The notes beneath the pieces were generated by a model. That model did not search any database. It was not told where the DNA came from and saw only the letters and a program-made list of their open reading frames with translations. A stretch of 64,000 bases of DNA from Herbinix sp. (lineage in GTDB: Bacteria > Bacillota > Clostridia > Lachnospirales > Lachnospiraceae), in contig JAQZBN010000017.1 of NCBI GenBank assembly GCA_029238935.1, positions 1-64,000 on the forward strand, in the 5' to 3' direction. Both the position numbers and the translations under genes were made by a program. Below are positions 53,226-62,290 of this stretch, piece by piece. Each line of letters starts with the position of its first letter. Position 1 is the stretch's first letter.

Positions 53226-55700
53226 CTACATCAATGTTGAAAATAGATTTAATACCATTTGATATGCTTTTATATGGAGAGGTCTTGCCTTCCATTCCTC
53301 ATAGGTAACTTCATGACATTGATCTATCGTTTTCATTAGATCCTCTTTGATGGTATCAATGACATCTTTGTTACAAATCCATACACCACATTCATAGTGT
53401 AAGTAGAAACTGCGGTAATCCATATTAATCGTACCTACAATACCACAATCTTCACTAATGATGGTTTTCGCATGGATGAAGCCAGGTGTATATTCAAAAA
53501 TCCGAACACCCGCTTCCAGAAGTCTACCGTAATTATAATTTGTCAATATCTTCACATTTTTCTTATCCGGAACAAAGGGTGTAATAATACGAACATCAAT
53601 CCCACTTTTTGCCGCTGTAATTAAAGCATCCCGCATATCATCTTCAATAACCAGATAAGGGGTTGTAATGTAGACCGATTTTTTTGCATAGTTTATGACT
53701 TGCTTATAGATGCTTTCAATCGGATTCCTTGGATTATTTGCAGGACCATCTGAGATCACCTGGCAATAAACATCATTTTCGTCAAAGTTCATCGTCGGAC
53801 GGAAAATCGAATAATCCATTAATTCTTCCACAGAGGAAGCTTCCCACATCTGAAGGAAGACAACGGTGAGTCCCCATACGGCATCTCCAACCACTCTGAT
53901 CGCATTATCCTTCCAGACACCGAATCGATGCACTAAATTCACATACTCGTCAGCCAGATTCATACCACCGGTAAAACCTATGTTTCCATCGATTACTATA
54001 ATCTTCTGATGAGTTCTGTAATTCATATAGAGTTTATCGGTATATTTATGAATAGGATTAAATACACGAACTTCAAAGCCTTCTGCTTCTAGTGTTCTCC
54101 TAAAATGATTTGGAGTACGAAGCATAGCACCAAAATCATCATACAGGAACATTACCTTTACCCCTAGTTTGATTTTTTCTACAAGAGCGGAATGCATTCT
54201 ATCCCATAGAACACCTTCACCGACAATAAAGAAATTCATCAGAATGAATGACTTTGCCTGATCAATCTCTTCAAAAATTGCTTCAAATGCATCTTCTCCC
54301 ATCGGGTAGTAGCTGATCTGGTTATTTTTGAATAACGGGAAACGGTTCGATTCCAGATACTTTGTCATTCTGCTTTTGGTCGGATATCTCCGTGCAAATC
54401 CTTCCATAACAGCTTCATCGTATTCTAAGAAGCCTGATCCATGACTTAATTTCGTCAATAACCTGTTGTCTATTCTCTTAGTATTACGTTTTCCCCAGAG
54501 CATGAACATAATGTGTCCCGTAATCGGAAAAGCAGCAATAATACAAATCCATCCTATTTTATAGGATGCATTACGATTATCATTCACTAAACCGATTATG
54601 ATAACAATACTAAGCACCTGTATAAACGAATAAATATATACGGTATATCCTCTAAGACGGAACGATAGATATAGAATTAAGCCAAACTGCAACAATACTA
54701 AAAGTCCGACAATGGCTGCACGAAGGAAGCCGCTCATATATCCCTTAATTCTTCCTGTCACTTCTTCTTTCAGATCCTTGCCCAACTTTTGTACTCCCTT
54801 CTTAAAGAATTTATCTTTCAAATCACTAAAAGCAATCTCTTTTTTATGAAAACTCATGCTTGGAAAGGCTTTCAACAATCTGATATGTACCTTTCTCATT
54901 TTGAGTGATTGATAGCGATAGAAGAAATCCTTCATATGAAGTTCTAAATCATGCTTCATCTCCTTGATCTCGACTACTGCTTCATGTTTGTGTACTATTT
55001 TCTTTAACTTAAAATCAAGTGTGTCCCGAAGTTCTGAATAAATCCCGGATAATCGTACTACTGCTAATCTATCTCTTAATTCTTCACCTGTTTCGTATAT
55101 TTTAGTCGCAGCTATGTATTCGTATACGTCCTGGCGTAGCTTTTGAATTTTGCTGACTAAACGATCCAGTTTTATTGTATAAATTGCTGTAATTGTAATA
55201 TCTGCAATAAATACACTTAATATAACGTAGCCTATGTATTCCCCTGGTCTTCTTGGAATATTCATCACAAGTGATTGCATTCCGGGTTGAAAAACATGAA
55301 TCATGAGAACAGAAAGAATTCCCCAAAAAACAGAAACACCCAAACAAATCCTGCCCTGAAGATGAAAATGAAAATTACTGTAGTCCCATAATTTCGCATG
55401 AAATATTAACTCCAATAAAAAAGAAGTCAAATATTCAAGCGAGGTAGCAATGATAATTCCACCTAAAAAAACAAAGAGCAAATTGTTCCTGTATTGCCAG
55501 AAGATTAGATAGATGACCATGGCACCGCATCCATAGATCGGTATCACCGGACCATTTAAAAACCCCCGATTAACCAAGCTTTTTTTCTGAAAGGAAACTA
55601 AACAACTCTCATAAATCCATCCAAAAAAACTATATAGAAAAAACTCATAGAATATCAGAAAGAATTCATTTCCAAATAACTGTAATTCCCACATAAGCAT
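53226..55700 (-). CDS. CmpB-like membrane domain fused to cardiolipin synthase
   Basis: 824 residues. Residues 15-180 match the putative ABC-transporter CmpB-type domain: YSFFGWIYESCLVS, LVNRGFLNGPVIPIYGCGA, with about five helices. A helical linker (180-320) follows. Residues 325-824 are a complete cardiolipin synthase: two helices, FMLWGK, and PLD motifs THQKIIVIDG (His564, Lys566, Asp571) and IHAKTIISED (His743, Lys745), where Glu750 stands in the usual Asp place. The enzyme joins two phosphatidylglycerols to cardiolipin. Free-standing forms of both parts are common; the fusion is unusual. The frame is continuous. Confidence 0.87.
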   Translation of the reverse strand: MLMWELQLFGNEFFLIFYEFFLYSFFGWIYESCLVSFQKKSLVNRGFLNGPVIPIYGCGAMVIYLIFWQYRNNLLFVFLGGIIIATSLEYLTSFLLELIFHAKLWDYSNFHFHLQGRICLGVSVFWGILSVLMIHVFQPGMQSLVMNIPRRPGEYIGYVILSVFIADITITAIYTIKLDRLVSKIQKLRQDVYEYIAATKIYETGEELRDRLAVVRLSGIYSELRDTLDFKLKKIVHKHEAVVEIKEMKHDLELHMKDFFYRYQSLKMRKVHIRLLKAFPSMSFHKKEIAFSDLKDKFFKKGVQKLGKDLKEEVTGRIKGYMSGFLRAAIVGLLVLLQFGLILYLSFRLRGYTVYIYSFIQVLSIVIIIGLVNDNRNASYKIGWICIIAAFPITGHIMFMLWGKRNTKRIDNRLLTKLSHGSGFLEYDEAVMEGFARRYPTKSRMTKYLESNRFPLFKNNQISYYPMGEDAFEAIFEEIDQAKSFILMNFFIVGEGVLWDRMHSALVEKIKLGVKVMFLYDDFGAMLRTPNHFRRTLEAEGFEVRVFNPIHKYTDKLYMNYRTHQKIIVIDGNIGFTGGMNLADEYVNLVHRFGVWKDNAIRVVGDAVWGLTVVFLQMWEASSVEELMDYSIFRPTMNFDENDVYCQVISDGPANNPRNPIESIYKQVINYAKKSVYITTPYLVIEDDMRDALITAAKSGIDVRIITPFVPDKKNVKILTNYNYGRLLEAGVRIFEYTPGFIHAKTIISEDCGIVGTINMDYRSFYLHYECGVWICNKDVIDTIKEDLMKTIDQCHEVTYEEWKARPLHIKAYQMVLNLFSTLM

Positions 55701-55868
55701 AATCCCATTCTTTTCTTTTTCCTTGTACTATATTTTATCATATAACATTTGGAAATACACCAATTATTTTTTTCATCGGAAAGGCTATTGTCTGTAGAAG
55801 AAATGTGATAAAATGTATCACAGGATCCATAAACCCTTTAATTGTACTAGTCCGAAAGGAGAACTATT

Positions 55869-56993
55869 TTGATTATAAAACAATATGCTATAGATACTCC
55901 CCTATATTACCCTTACGAATACGACCTTGAACGTATGATCTTTTTTGATATAGAAACTACAGGCTTTTCACCCGATTCCACTTATCTTTACCTGATCGGC
56001 TGTATCTATTATAAAGATGAAAGTTTTCATATTATTCAATGGTTTTCCGAAGATATCCGAGAGGAAGTTCTCATTTTAAAGAACTTCTTTGAATTCATAA
56101 CTAATTATGATGTTTTGATCCACTACAACGGAACAGGCTTTGATATCCCCTATCTTGAACGAAAGTGTACCATTTTTCATCTGGATTACTCCTTTGACCA
56201 TATTCTAAGCCTTGATATTTATAAGAAGATTACGCCTTATAAAAAGATACTCAAGCTGGATAATTATAAGCAAAAGACCTTGGAGATTTTTCTTAAGACT
56301 GCTCGAACTGATATCTTTGACGGAGGCGACTTAATACAGGTATATGCTGGTTATCTCGGTAAGAAGCGTTATGAAACCCTGGCTCAGGGTAAAGTCCCAT
56401 CGTATCCCGGACAGGCTCCGACTGCCAAGGATCTACTGCAGCAACTACTACTCCACAATGAAGACGATATCAAAGGTCTTCTTAAAATATCACCTATATT
56501 ATACTATTGCGATTTGTTTGAAAAGCCTTTTCATAAGTTCTCTTATACCGTAGAAGATAACCAGCTGACACTTCAACTAATCACTGAACATAATCTTCCG
56601 ATAGAGATTACTTACTCCAATGAATATATTTGCTTTAAAGCATTTCAAAACACTGCTGTGTTTCAGATTACTCTCATTCATGGAGTTTTAAAATTCTTTT
56701 TTGACAATTATAAAGATTACTATTATCTTCCAAAGGAAGATACCGCTGTTCATAAAAGTCTAGCTGCTTTCGTTGAAAAGGAATACCGTCAAAAGGCAAA
56801 AGCAGCTACCTGTTACACAAAAAAAGAAGGAGTTTTTCTCCCTCAGTTTGAATCACTATTTTCACCTATTTTTAAACAAAACCATAATGATAAGATTACT
56901 TATTTTGAATGTACGGAGGATTTTCTTTCTAACCAGGAATTAATGATTTCCTATATCAATCATCTGTTTCGTGCTCTTCAATCCGGAAAATAA
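55869..56993 (+). CDS. RNase H-like DnaQ-fold exonuclease, YprB-like
   Basis: 374 residues. An exonuclease-like domain shows MIFFDIETTGFS (Asp, Glu), IHYNGTGFDIPYLERK (Asp) and HNEDDIKGLL (Asp), the DEDD pattern; the rest resembles B. subtilis YprB, with no assigned role. It starts at a TTG (55869) with AAAGGAG eight bases upstream; no in-frame ATG is near. It is the single plus-strand gene between large minus-strand blocks. Confidence 0.82.
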   Translation: MIIKQYAIDTPLYYPYEYDLERMIFFDIETTGFSPDSTYLYLIGCIYYKDESFHIIQWFSEDIREEVLILKNFFEFITNYDVLIHYNGTGFDIPYLERKCTIFHLDYSFDHILSLDIYKKITPYKKILKLDNYKQKTLEIFLKTARTDIFDGGDLIQVYAGYLGKKRYETLAQGKVPSYPGQAPTAKDLLQQLLLHNEDDIKGLLKISPILYYCDLFEKPFHKFSYTVEDNQLTLQLITEHNLPIEITYSNEYICFKAFQNTAVFQITLIHGVLKFFFDNYKDYYYLPKEDTAVHKSLAAFVEKEYRQKAKAATCYTKKEGVFLPQFESLFSPIFKQNHNDKITYFECTEDFLSNQELMISYINHLFRALQSGK

Positions 56994-57034
56994 CAATATA
57001 ATATGTAATTAAAACTTTGCTCTAAGTATAAAAG

Positions 57035-57067
57035 AAGCCTATAATCACTTCACGTGTTTATAGGCTT
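57035..57067. terminator. Bidirectional terminator
   Basis: AAGCCTATAA (57035-57044) pairs with TTATAGGCTT (57058-57067) around 13 bases, followed by UUU on the plus strand and GAA/UUCUUUU-type bases on the minus side. It lies between the convergent YprB-like and rpmF genes. Confidence 0.85.
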
Positions 57068-57075
57068 TTTCATCA

Positions 57076-57261
57076 TTATTCAGCAGGAATGATTTCCTTC
57101 TTGTTATAAGAACCGCAAGCTTTGCATACTCTATGAGGCATCATAAGTTCGCCACATTTGCTGCACTTTACTAAGTTTGGAGCAGTCATTTTCCAATTAG
57201 CTCTGCGACTATCTCTTCTTGCTTTGGAATGTTTGTTCTTTGGACAGATAGACATTGTCAC
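57076..57261 (-). CDS. rpmF: 50S ribosomal protein L32
   Basis: 61 residues with the zinc-ribbon cysteines KCSKCGELMMPHRVCKACG, so the C+ zinc-binding form. Its start overlaps the stop of the yceD-like gene by four bases, the standard yceD-rpmF pair. Confidence 0.96.
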   Translation of the reverse strand: MTMSICPKNKHSKARRDSRRANWKMTAPNLVKCSKCGELMMPHRVCKACGSYNKKEIIPAE

Positions 57262-57785
57262 ACCTCCTTAAAATTGTTAAAGATATCTCGGATTACTGAC
57301 ATTCTGGGATCATATTCCGCTTTATCGCAGTCACAGGTTGTCTCGTTTAAGTTCGCACCACAATTTTTGCAAAACCCTTTGCAATCATCCTGGCATAGAA
57401 CTTGTAGAGGAAAACCTATTAAGATCTCATCATAGACTAATATATCTACATCCAGATTGTATCCAATAATATAATTCGTTTCATCCAAATCTTCGGCACG
57501 TTCTTCTTCCGTTTTATTAAAATCAATTTCCTTAACGACATGAATATCGATTGGATAATCGATCTCTTTTAAACATCTGCTACAGAATAACACAAGAGAA
57601 ACGCTGGTAGTAGCCTCAATTAACACGGATTTGTTGCCTAGATTGGTTATTGTAAGATTTACAGGATCCTTCTTAGAAAATCCGTAATGATTTCCTTGAT
57701 ACTGACATGTCTCCATCTCAATGGGAACCTGAAAGTTTCCTACTTTATCCTTAGTGGTCATAATCTCTGATAATGATATTAGCAT
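57258..57785 (-). CDS. YceD/DUF177 protein
   Basis: 175 residues; C-terminal Cys cluster QDDCKGFCKNCGANLNETTC probably binds zinc. YceD-family proteins precede rpmF in nearly all bacteria and, in plants and E. coli, take part in 23S rRNA processing. Likely co-translated with rpmF. Confidence 0.9.
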   Translation of the reverse strand: MLISLSEIMTTKDKVGNFQVPIEMETCQYQGNHYGFSKKDPVNLTITNLGNKSVLIEATTSVSLVLFCSRCLKEIDYPIDIHVVKEIDFNKTEEERAEDLDETNYIIGYNLDVDILVYDEILIGFPLQVLCQDDCKGFCKNCGANLNETTCDCDKAEYDPRMSVIRDIFNNFKEV

Positions 57786-57941
57786 ATTACTTCTCTCCGG
57801 TATTCATCGCGTGAAATTTAGAAGATTAATAATTCAAAGTATAGAAATTCGAAGAATAGCTATCCTTTTATTATGATTCTTTACGCACTTCTTGTATTAT
57901 ACCTACTGTGTTATTATTTGTCAATGAAAAAATATTATATT

Positions 57942-59132
57942 TTACAGTAATGCTACGGTCTCTCTTGCAATGGCAAGCTCTTCATTGGTTGGCATTACAC
58001 ACACCTTTACTTTAGAATCCGGAGTAGAGAGCATCATTTCCTGACCTCTAACAAGATTCTTTTCTTTGTCAATGGTGATTCCAAGGTAACCTAAGTATTC
58101 GCATACTTCATCACGAACCTTGCTGTCATTCTCTCCAACACCAGCCGTAAATGCAATGGTATCAACACCGTTCATTGCTGCTACATAACCACCAATGTAT
58201 TTTGCTACACGATATACGAATACATCGAATGCGATTAAAGCCTTTTGATTTCCTTCAATGATTGCTGCATTAATATCTCTGAAGTCACTGGATACTTCGG
58301 ACATACCCTGCACACCGGACTCTTTATTTAATAAATTCATAATCTGATCAATGGATTTATTCTCCTTCTTAGCAATGAAGTCGATGATGGAAGGATCGAT
58401 ATCACCACTTCTGGTACCCATGACAAGACCTGCCAGAGGAGTAAAGCCCATGCTGGTATCAATGGATTTACCATTTAATACAGCAGAGATGCTGGCACCA
58501 TTACCAAGGTGGCATACAATGATTTTTGAATTTTCAATATCAAGTCCTGTGAATGTTGCTGCCTGCTTTGATACATAGCTATGACTGGTTCCGTGGAAAC
58601 CATACTTTCTGATCTTATAATGATCGTAGTATTCATGAGGCAAGCCGTACAGATAAGCCTTTGGAGGCATAGTTTGATGGAATGCAGTATCAAATACAGC
58701 AACCATCGGTACACCCTTCATCAGGTTTGCGCAAGCACGGATACCGATTAAATTAGCCGGATTGTGAAGCGGTGCTAGATCATTACATTCCTCAATAGCA
58801 TTTACCACTTCTTCCGTGATGATCGTAGAGGATGCGAATTTTTCCCCGCCGTGTACGACTCTGTGGCCAACTGCGCTGATTTCATCTAATGATTTAATAA
58901 CGCCATGATTTGCATCGGTTAAAGCATCCAGTACCATCTGAATTGCTACCTCATGATTTTTCATTGAAGTCTCAATTACGATTTTTTCTCCGCCAGCCGG
59001 AGTGTGCTTTAAATGGCTCACTTCCTGGCCAATTCTTTCGCATATACCCACTGCCAATGCTTTTTCTGTCTCTGAGTCGATTAATTGGTATTTCAAGGAT
59101 GAACTACCACAATTAATAACTAATACTTTCAT
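57942..59132 (-). CDS. ackA: Acetate kinase
   Basis: 396 residues. Motifs: [47 protein letters not shown] and [10 protein letters not shown]. It makes ATP and acetate from acetyl phosphate in fermentation. AAAGGGG lies six bases before the ATG at 59132. It follows pta, 175 bases downstream, as in most Clostridia. Confidence 0.96.
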   Translation of the reverse strand: MKVLVINCGSSSLKYQLIDSETEKALAVGICERIGQEVSHLKHTPAGGEKIVIETSMKNHEVAIQMVLDALTDANHGVIKSLDEISAVGHRVVHGGEKFASSTIITEEVVNAIEECNDLAPLHNPANLIGIRACANLMKGVPMVAVFDTAFHQTMPPKAYLYGLPHEYYDHYKIRKYGFHGTSHSYVSKQAATFTGLDIENSKIIVCHLGNGASISAVLNGKSIDTSMGFTPLAGLVMGTRSGDIDPSIIDFIAKKENKSIDQIMNLLNKESGVQGMSEVSSDFRDINAAIIEGNQKALIAFDVFVYRVAKYIGGYVAAMNGVDTIAFTAGVGENDSKVRDEVCEYLGYLGITIDKEKNLVRGQEMMLSTPDSKVKVCVMPTNEELAIARETVALL

Positions 59133-59307
59133 ATTATGCCCCTTTTCTACATAATTGATATGGATGATCAATTATTCTGTATTGAATGTGATCTATTGTA
59201 ATAAAGCTTACTAAATAGTTTCAGTTTTCAAAGTCATCATTTTATCATAGTCTAATTTCCTACTTAGATCATAATCAGTGATCCAAGCTATATACTTTTG
59301 CAGTCTA

Positions 59308-60306
59308 TTATTTATTTGCAGATGCTTGAACAGCTGTAATAGCGATAACGCCAACGATATCTTCTGCTGTACAGCCTCTGGATAGATCATTGACAGGTTT
59401 AGCAATACCCTGGGTGATCGGTCCATAAGCTTCTGCTTTCGCAAGTCTTTGTACTAATTTATATCCTATATTACCGGCATCAAGATCAGGGAATATTAAT
59501 ACATTGGCTTTTCCTGCAATCTCACTGCCAGGAGCCTTAGAAGCTCCTACACTAGGGACAATCGCTGCATCTAACTGGAACTCACCATCAATCTTAACGT
59601 CCGGATATAATTCCTTAGCAATCTTGGTAGCTTCTACTACCTTATCAACATCTGCATGTGCAGCACTTCCTTTGGTAGAATGAGAAAGCATAGCAACGAT
59701 CGGTTCCTCTCCTACTAATACGTCAAAGCTCTTAGCACTGCTTCCTGCAATTGCTGCAAGTTCTTCGGAATTCGGGTTTTGTACGAGACCGGAATCTGAG
59801 AAAATAAATGTTCCATTGGCACCAAATTCACAATTAGGTACTACCATCACAAAGAAAGAAGATACTAACTTTGTATTAGGAGCGGTTTTTAATATCTGGA
59901 GGGATGGACGAAGAACATTTGCAGTAGAGTTTATTGCTCCTGCAACCATACCGTCTGCATCTCCTGCTTTTACCATGATAACACCATAATACAAATAGTC
60001 TGTTGTTAAAATCTTTTTCGCTTCTTCCGGTGTCATACCCTTGCTTTTTCTAAGATCAACTAAAAGATCAATATATGACTGAAGCTTATCATTGTTATTA
60101 GGATCAACAATCTTAGCCTTTGAGATATCTAAGCCCTCTGCTCCTTTTTCAACTGCTTCCTTATTACCAACTAAAATGATATTTGCGATACCTTCTGCTA
60201 ATATCTTAGAAGCTGCCTCCAACGTTCTTCTGTCACTTGTTTCAGGCAATACGATAGTCTTCATATTCTGTTTTGCCCTTTGTTTGATTTGATCAATGAA
60301 TCCCAT
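59308..60306 (-). CDS. pta: Phosphate acetyltransferase
   Basis: 332 residues, the short single-domain Pta form. Motifs: IVLPETSDRRTLEAASKI, DADGMVAGAINSTANVLRPS and the end IVGVIAITAVQA. It makes acetyl phosphate from acetyl-CoA. AAGGAG lies seven bases before the ATG at 60306. Confidence 0.95.
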   Translation of the reverse strand: MGFIDQIKQRAKQNMKTIVLPETSDRRTLEAASKILAEGIANIILVGNKEAVEKGAEGLDISKAKIVDPNNNDKLQSYIDLLVDLRKSKGMTPEEAKKILTTDYLYYGVIMVKAGDADGMVAGAINSTANVLRPSLQILKTAPNTKLVSSFFVMVVPNCEFGANGTFIFSDSGLVQNPNSEELAAIAGSSAKSFDVLVGEEPIVAMLSHSTKGSAAHADVDKVVEATKIAKELYPDVKIDGEFQLDAAIVPSVGASKAPGSEIAGKANVLIFPDLDAGNIGYKLVQRLAKAEAYGPITQGIAKPVNDLSRGCTAEDIVGVIAITAVQASANK

Positions 60307-60552
60307 GATGTTTCTCCTTCCTACACATCTCATTTTTCTGTAGTTTTTCTATTGAAATATAACAAAAACCATAACTTTTATTATAAAACAAATAACAATC
60401 TGATACAAGATATTTTTTCACATTTTCTTGTATAAACTTGCAGATTTAAGTCGTAGCTCATAATACGATATTCTGTTTTACCCTTGTCTTTATTTTCCGC
60501 TTTCGATATAATAAAGATATAGAATCCCCGCTATGAAAGGAAAGAAGCTATC

Positions 60553-61890
60553 ATGAAGGTCGTAGGTCTTATAACAGAATATAATCCATTTCATAATGGA
60601 CACCTTTACCACATAAGAGAAGCAAAGAGAATTACTGAGGCAGATTATGTGATTGTAGTTATGAGCGGAAATTTTGTACAACGAGGTGCACCGGCCATGA
60701 TCGATAAATACAGTCGGACCGAGATGGCTCTACATAATGGTGCGGATCTCGTATTGGAACTACCGGTGTGTTATGCTACCGGAAGTGCAGAATATTTTGC
60801 TCATGGTGCAGTTGCATTGCTTCATCAGCTTAGAGTGGTTGATTACCTTGTTTTTGGTAGCGAAATTGGTGATATTAATTTGCTGACAAAAACGGCTGAA
60901 TTACTAGTGTCCCAGTCAGAAGCGATAGATGCTTTCATATCCGATGCTATGAAGGAGGGATATACCTATCCTGCTGCCCGGTCACAAGCTGTGATGAGAT
61001 ATCTATCCGTCGATCAGCCGATCAGTCAAAAAGCAATGATAGAAGTTTTATCCTCCCCCAATAATATTCTTGGAATTGAATATATCAAGGCACTTAAGCG
61101 TCTTTCTTCCAATATTATTCCCATAACGATACAAAGGCAATCAGCCTCTTACCACGATTCTTCACTTGGGAGTGAAATTAATAGCAACGTACCTCAACAT
61201 TCTGGCGCATATCACCTTATGGCGGAGGAAACCACCAGTCACGAAAGTTATGTTATCAGTTCAGCCACTGCCATTCGAAATGCGATCTCAAATGTAAACG
61301 ATTATGAACAGCTGGCACTGATACAAAGTAGTGTACCAAAGGATGTCTATGATATCCTCTTAAATAAATATAATCAGACTTTTCCCATTACGGAAGAGGA
61401 TTTTTCTAGTATTATCAAATATAAACTTTTGTCAGAAAACAGTAAAACTCTCACCAACTACCTAGATATCACAAGTGATCTGGCAGATCGCTTGAAGAAT
61501 CTAAAAAACTGGAATGTTACCATCGCACAACTAAACAAAGAAATTAAAACTAAAAATATTACATTAACTCGTATTAGCAGAGCTTTAACCCATTTGCTAC
61601 TTAATCTTCATAACGATTCTATGAAGGACTATATCGAGCATGGCTACGTTTTTTATGCAAGAGTTCTTGGGATAAGAAACAAATCATCAAAACTGCTTCG
61701 TTTGATATCTAATATAAATAACATCCCTGTGATCACTAAAGTCACGAAAGCTGAGACGCAACTGTGTGCATTGGGATTGCAGATGCTTTCTGAAGATCTC
61801 TTTGCAGCTCACATTTATAATCAAGCTGTTTATGAGAGATATTCCACGACCATTTTGAACGAATACCGACATGGTATTTGCATTTTATAG
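60553..61890 (+). CDS. tmcAL: tRNA(Met) cytidine acetate ligase
   Basis: 445 residues. The nucleotidyltransferase start GLITEYNPFHNGHLYHI has the HxGH-type motif, with MSGNFVQRGAPAMIDKYSR and ADLVLELPVCYATGSAEYF next. B. subtilis TmcAL (YlbM) activates acetate with ATP and makes N4-acetylcytidine at position 34 of elongator tRNA-Met. It is divergent from pta-ackA, which produce its substrate. The ATG follows GAAAGGAAAG. Confidence 0.92.
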   Translation: MKVVGLITEYNPFHNGHLYHIREAKRITEADYVIVVMSGNFVQRGAPAMIDKYSRTEMALHNGADLVLELPVCYATGSAEYFAHGAVALLHQLRVVDYLVFGSEIGDINLLTKTAELLVSQSEAIDAFISDAMKEGYTYPAARSQAVMRYLSVDQPISQKAMIEVLSSPNNILGIEYIKALKRLSSNIIPITIQRQSASYHDSSLGSEINSNVPQHSGAYHLMAEETTSHESYVISSATAIRNAISNVNDYEQLALIQSSVPKDVYDILLNKYNQTFPITEEDFSSIIKYKLLSENSKTLTNYLDITSDLADRLKNLKNWNVTIAQLNKEIKTKNITLTRISRALTHLLLNLHNDSMKDYIEHGYVFYARVLGIRNKSSKLLRLISNINNIPVITKVTKAETQLCALGLQMLSEDLFAAHIYNQAVYERYSTTILNEYRHGICIL

Positions 61891-61984
61891 TACTTCTAAT
61901 AACGAATTATTTATCATTTCGTAAATTTGGTACGATAAACAGAGTTCATCCTACAGATACTAAGAATGAAATGGAGGAAATCTG

Positions 61985-62173
61985 ATGGGAAGAAAAACAT
62001 TATTAAACATATTATTAATTCTTCTGGTTTTATTAATTACATTCTTTGGATTAGGTCCGGTCCTTTTTGCAGATGGAGTATGGTCTGAAAGGTTGAATAC
62101 ACTTCTAGTCGTTGTAGCACTTTATATCATTCTTATCTTTGGTTTTTATTATGTAAATAAAAGAATAAAGTAA
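61985..62173 (+). CDS. Small membrane protein of 62 residues, unknown
   Basis: Two membrane helices (about 5-27 and 37-57) with a short outer loop ADGVWSERLN and basic ends RK and NKRIK. GGAGG lies nine bases before the ATG. Likely a conserved small protein of Clostridia; I cannot name it. It is 94 bases after tmcAL and is followed by a terminator. Confidence 0.7.
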   Translation: MGRKTLLNILLILLVLLITFFGLGPVLFADGVWSERLNTLLVVVALYIILIFGFYYVNKRIK

Positions 62174-62193
62174 CATCTATTGAGTAAGCAAAA

Positions 62194-62230
62194 AGGGAAA
62201 CGAAAGCAAATCACCTTCGTTTCCCTCTTT
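62194..62230. terminator. Bidirectional terminator
   Basis: AGGGAAACGAA (62194-62204) and TTCGTTTCCCT (62216-62226) form a perfect 11-bp stem, with U-runs on both strands, between the convergent small membrane protein and pepF genes. Confidence 0.88.
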
Positions 62231-62290
62231 TATGATTTATTAATATAATTGATCGTTATGTTTGTCCATATGGTCAATTATTAAACCAAA

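Noticed and set aside
60490-60681. Minus-strand frame over the start of tmcAL
   Set aside because: Overlaps the tmcAL start on the opposite strand and has no ribosome binding site or family.
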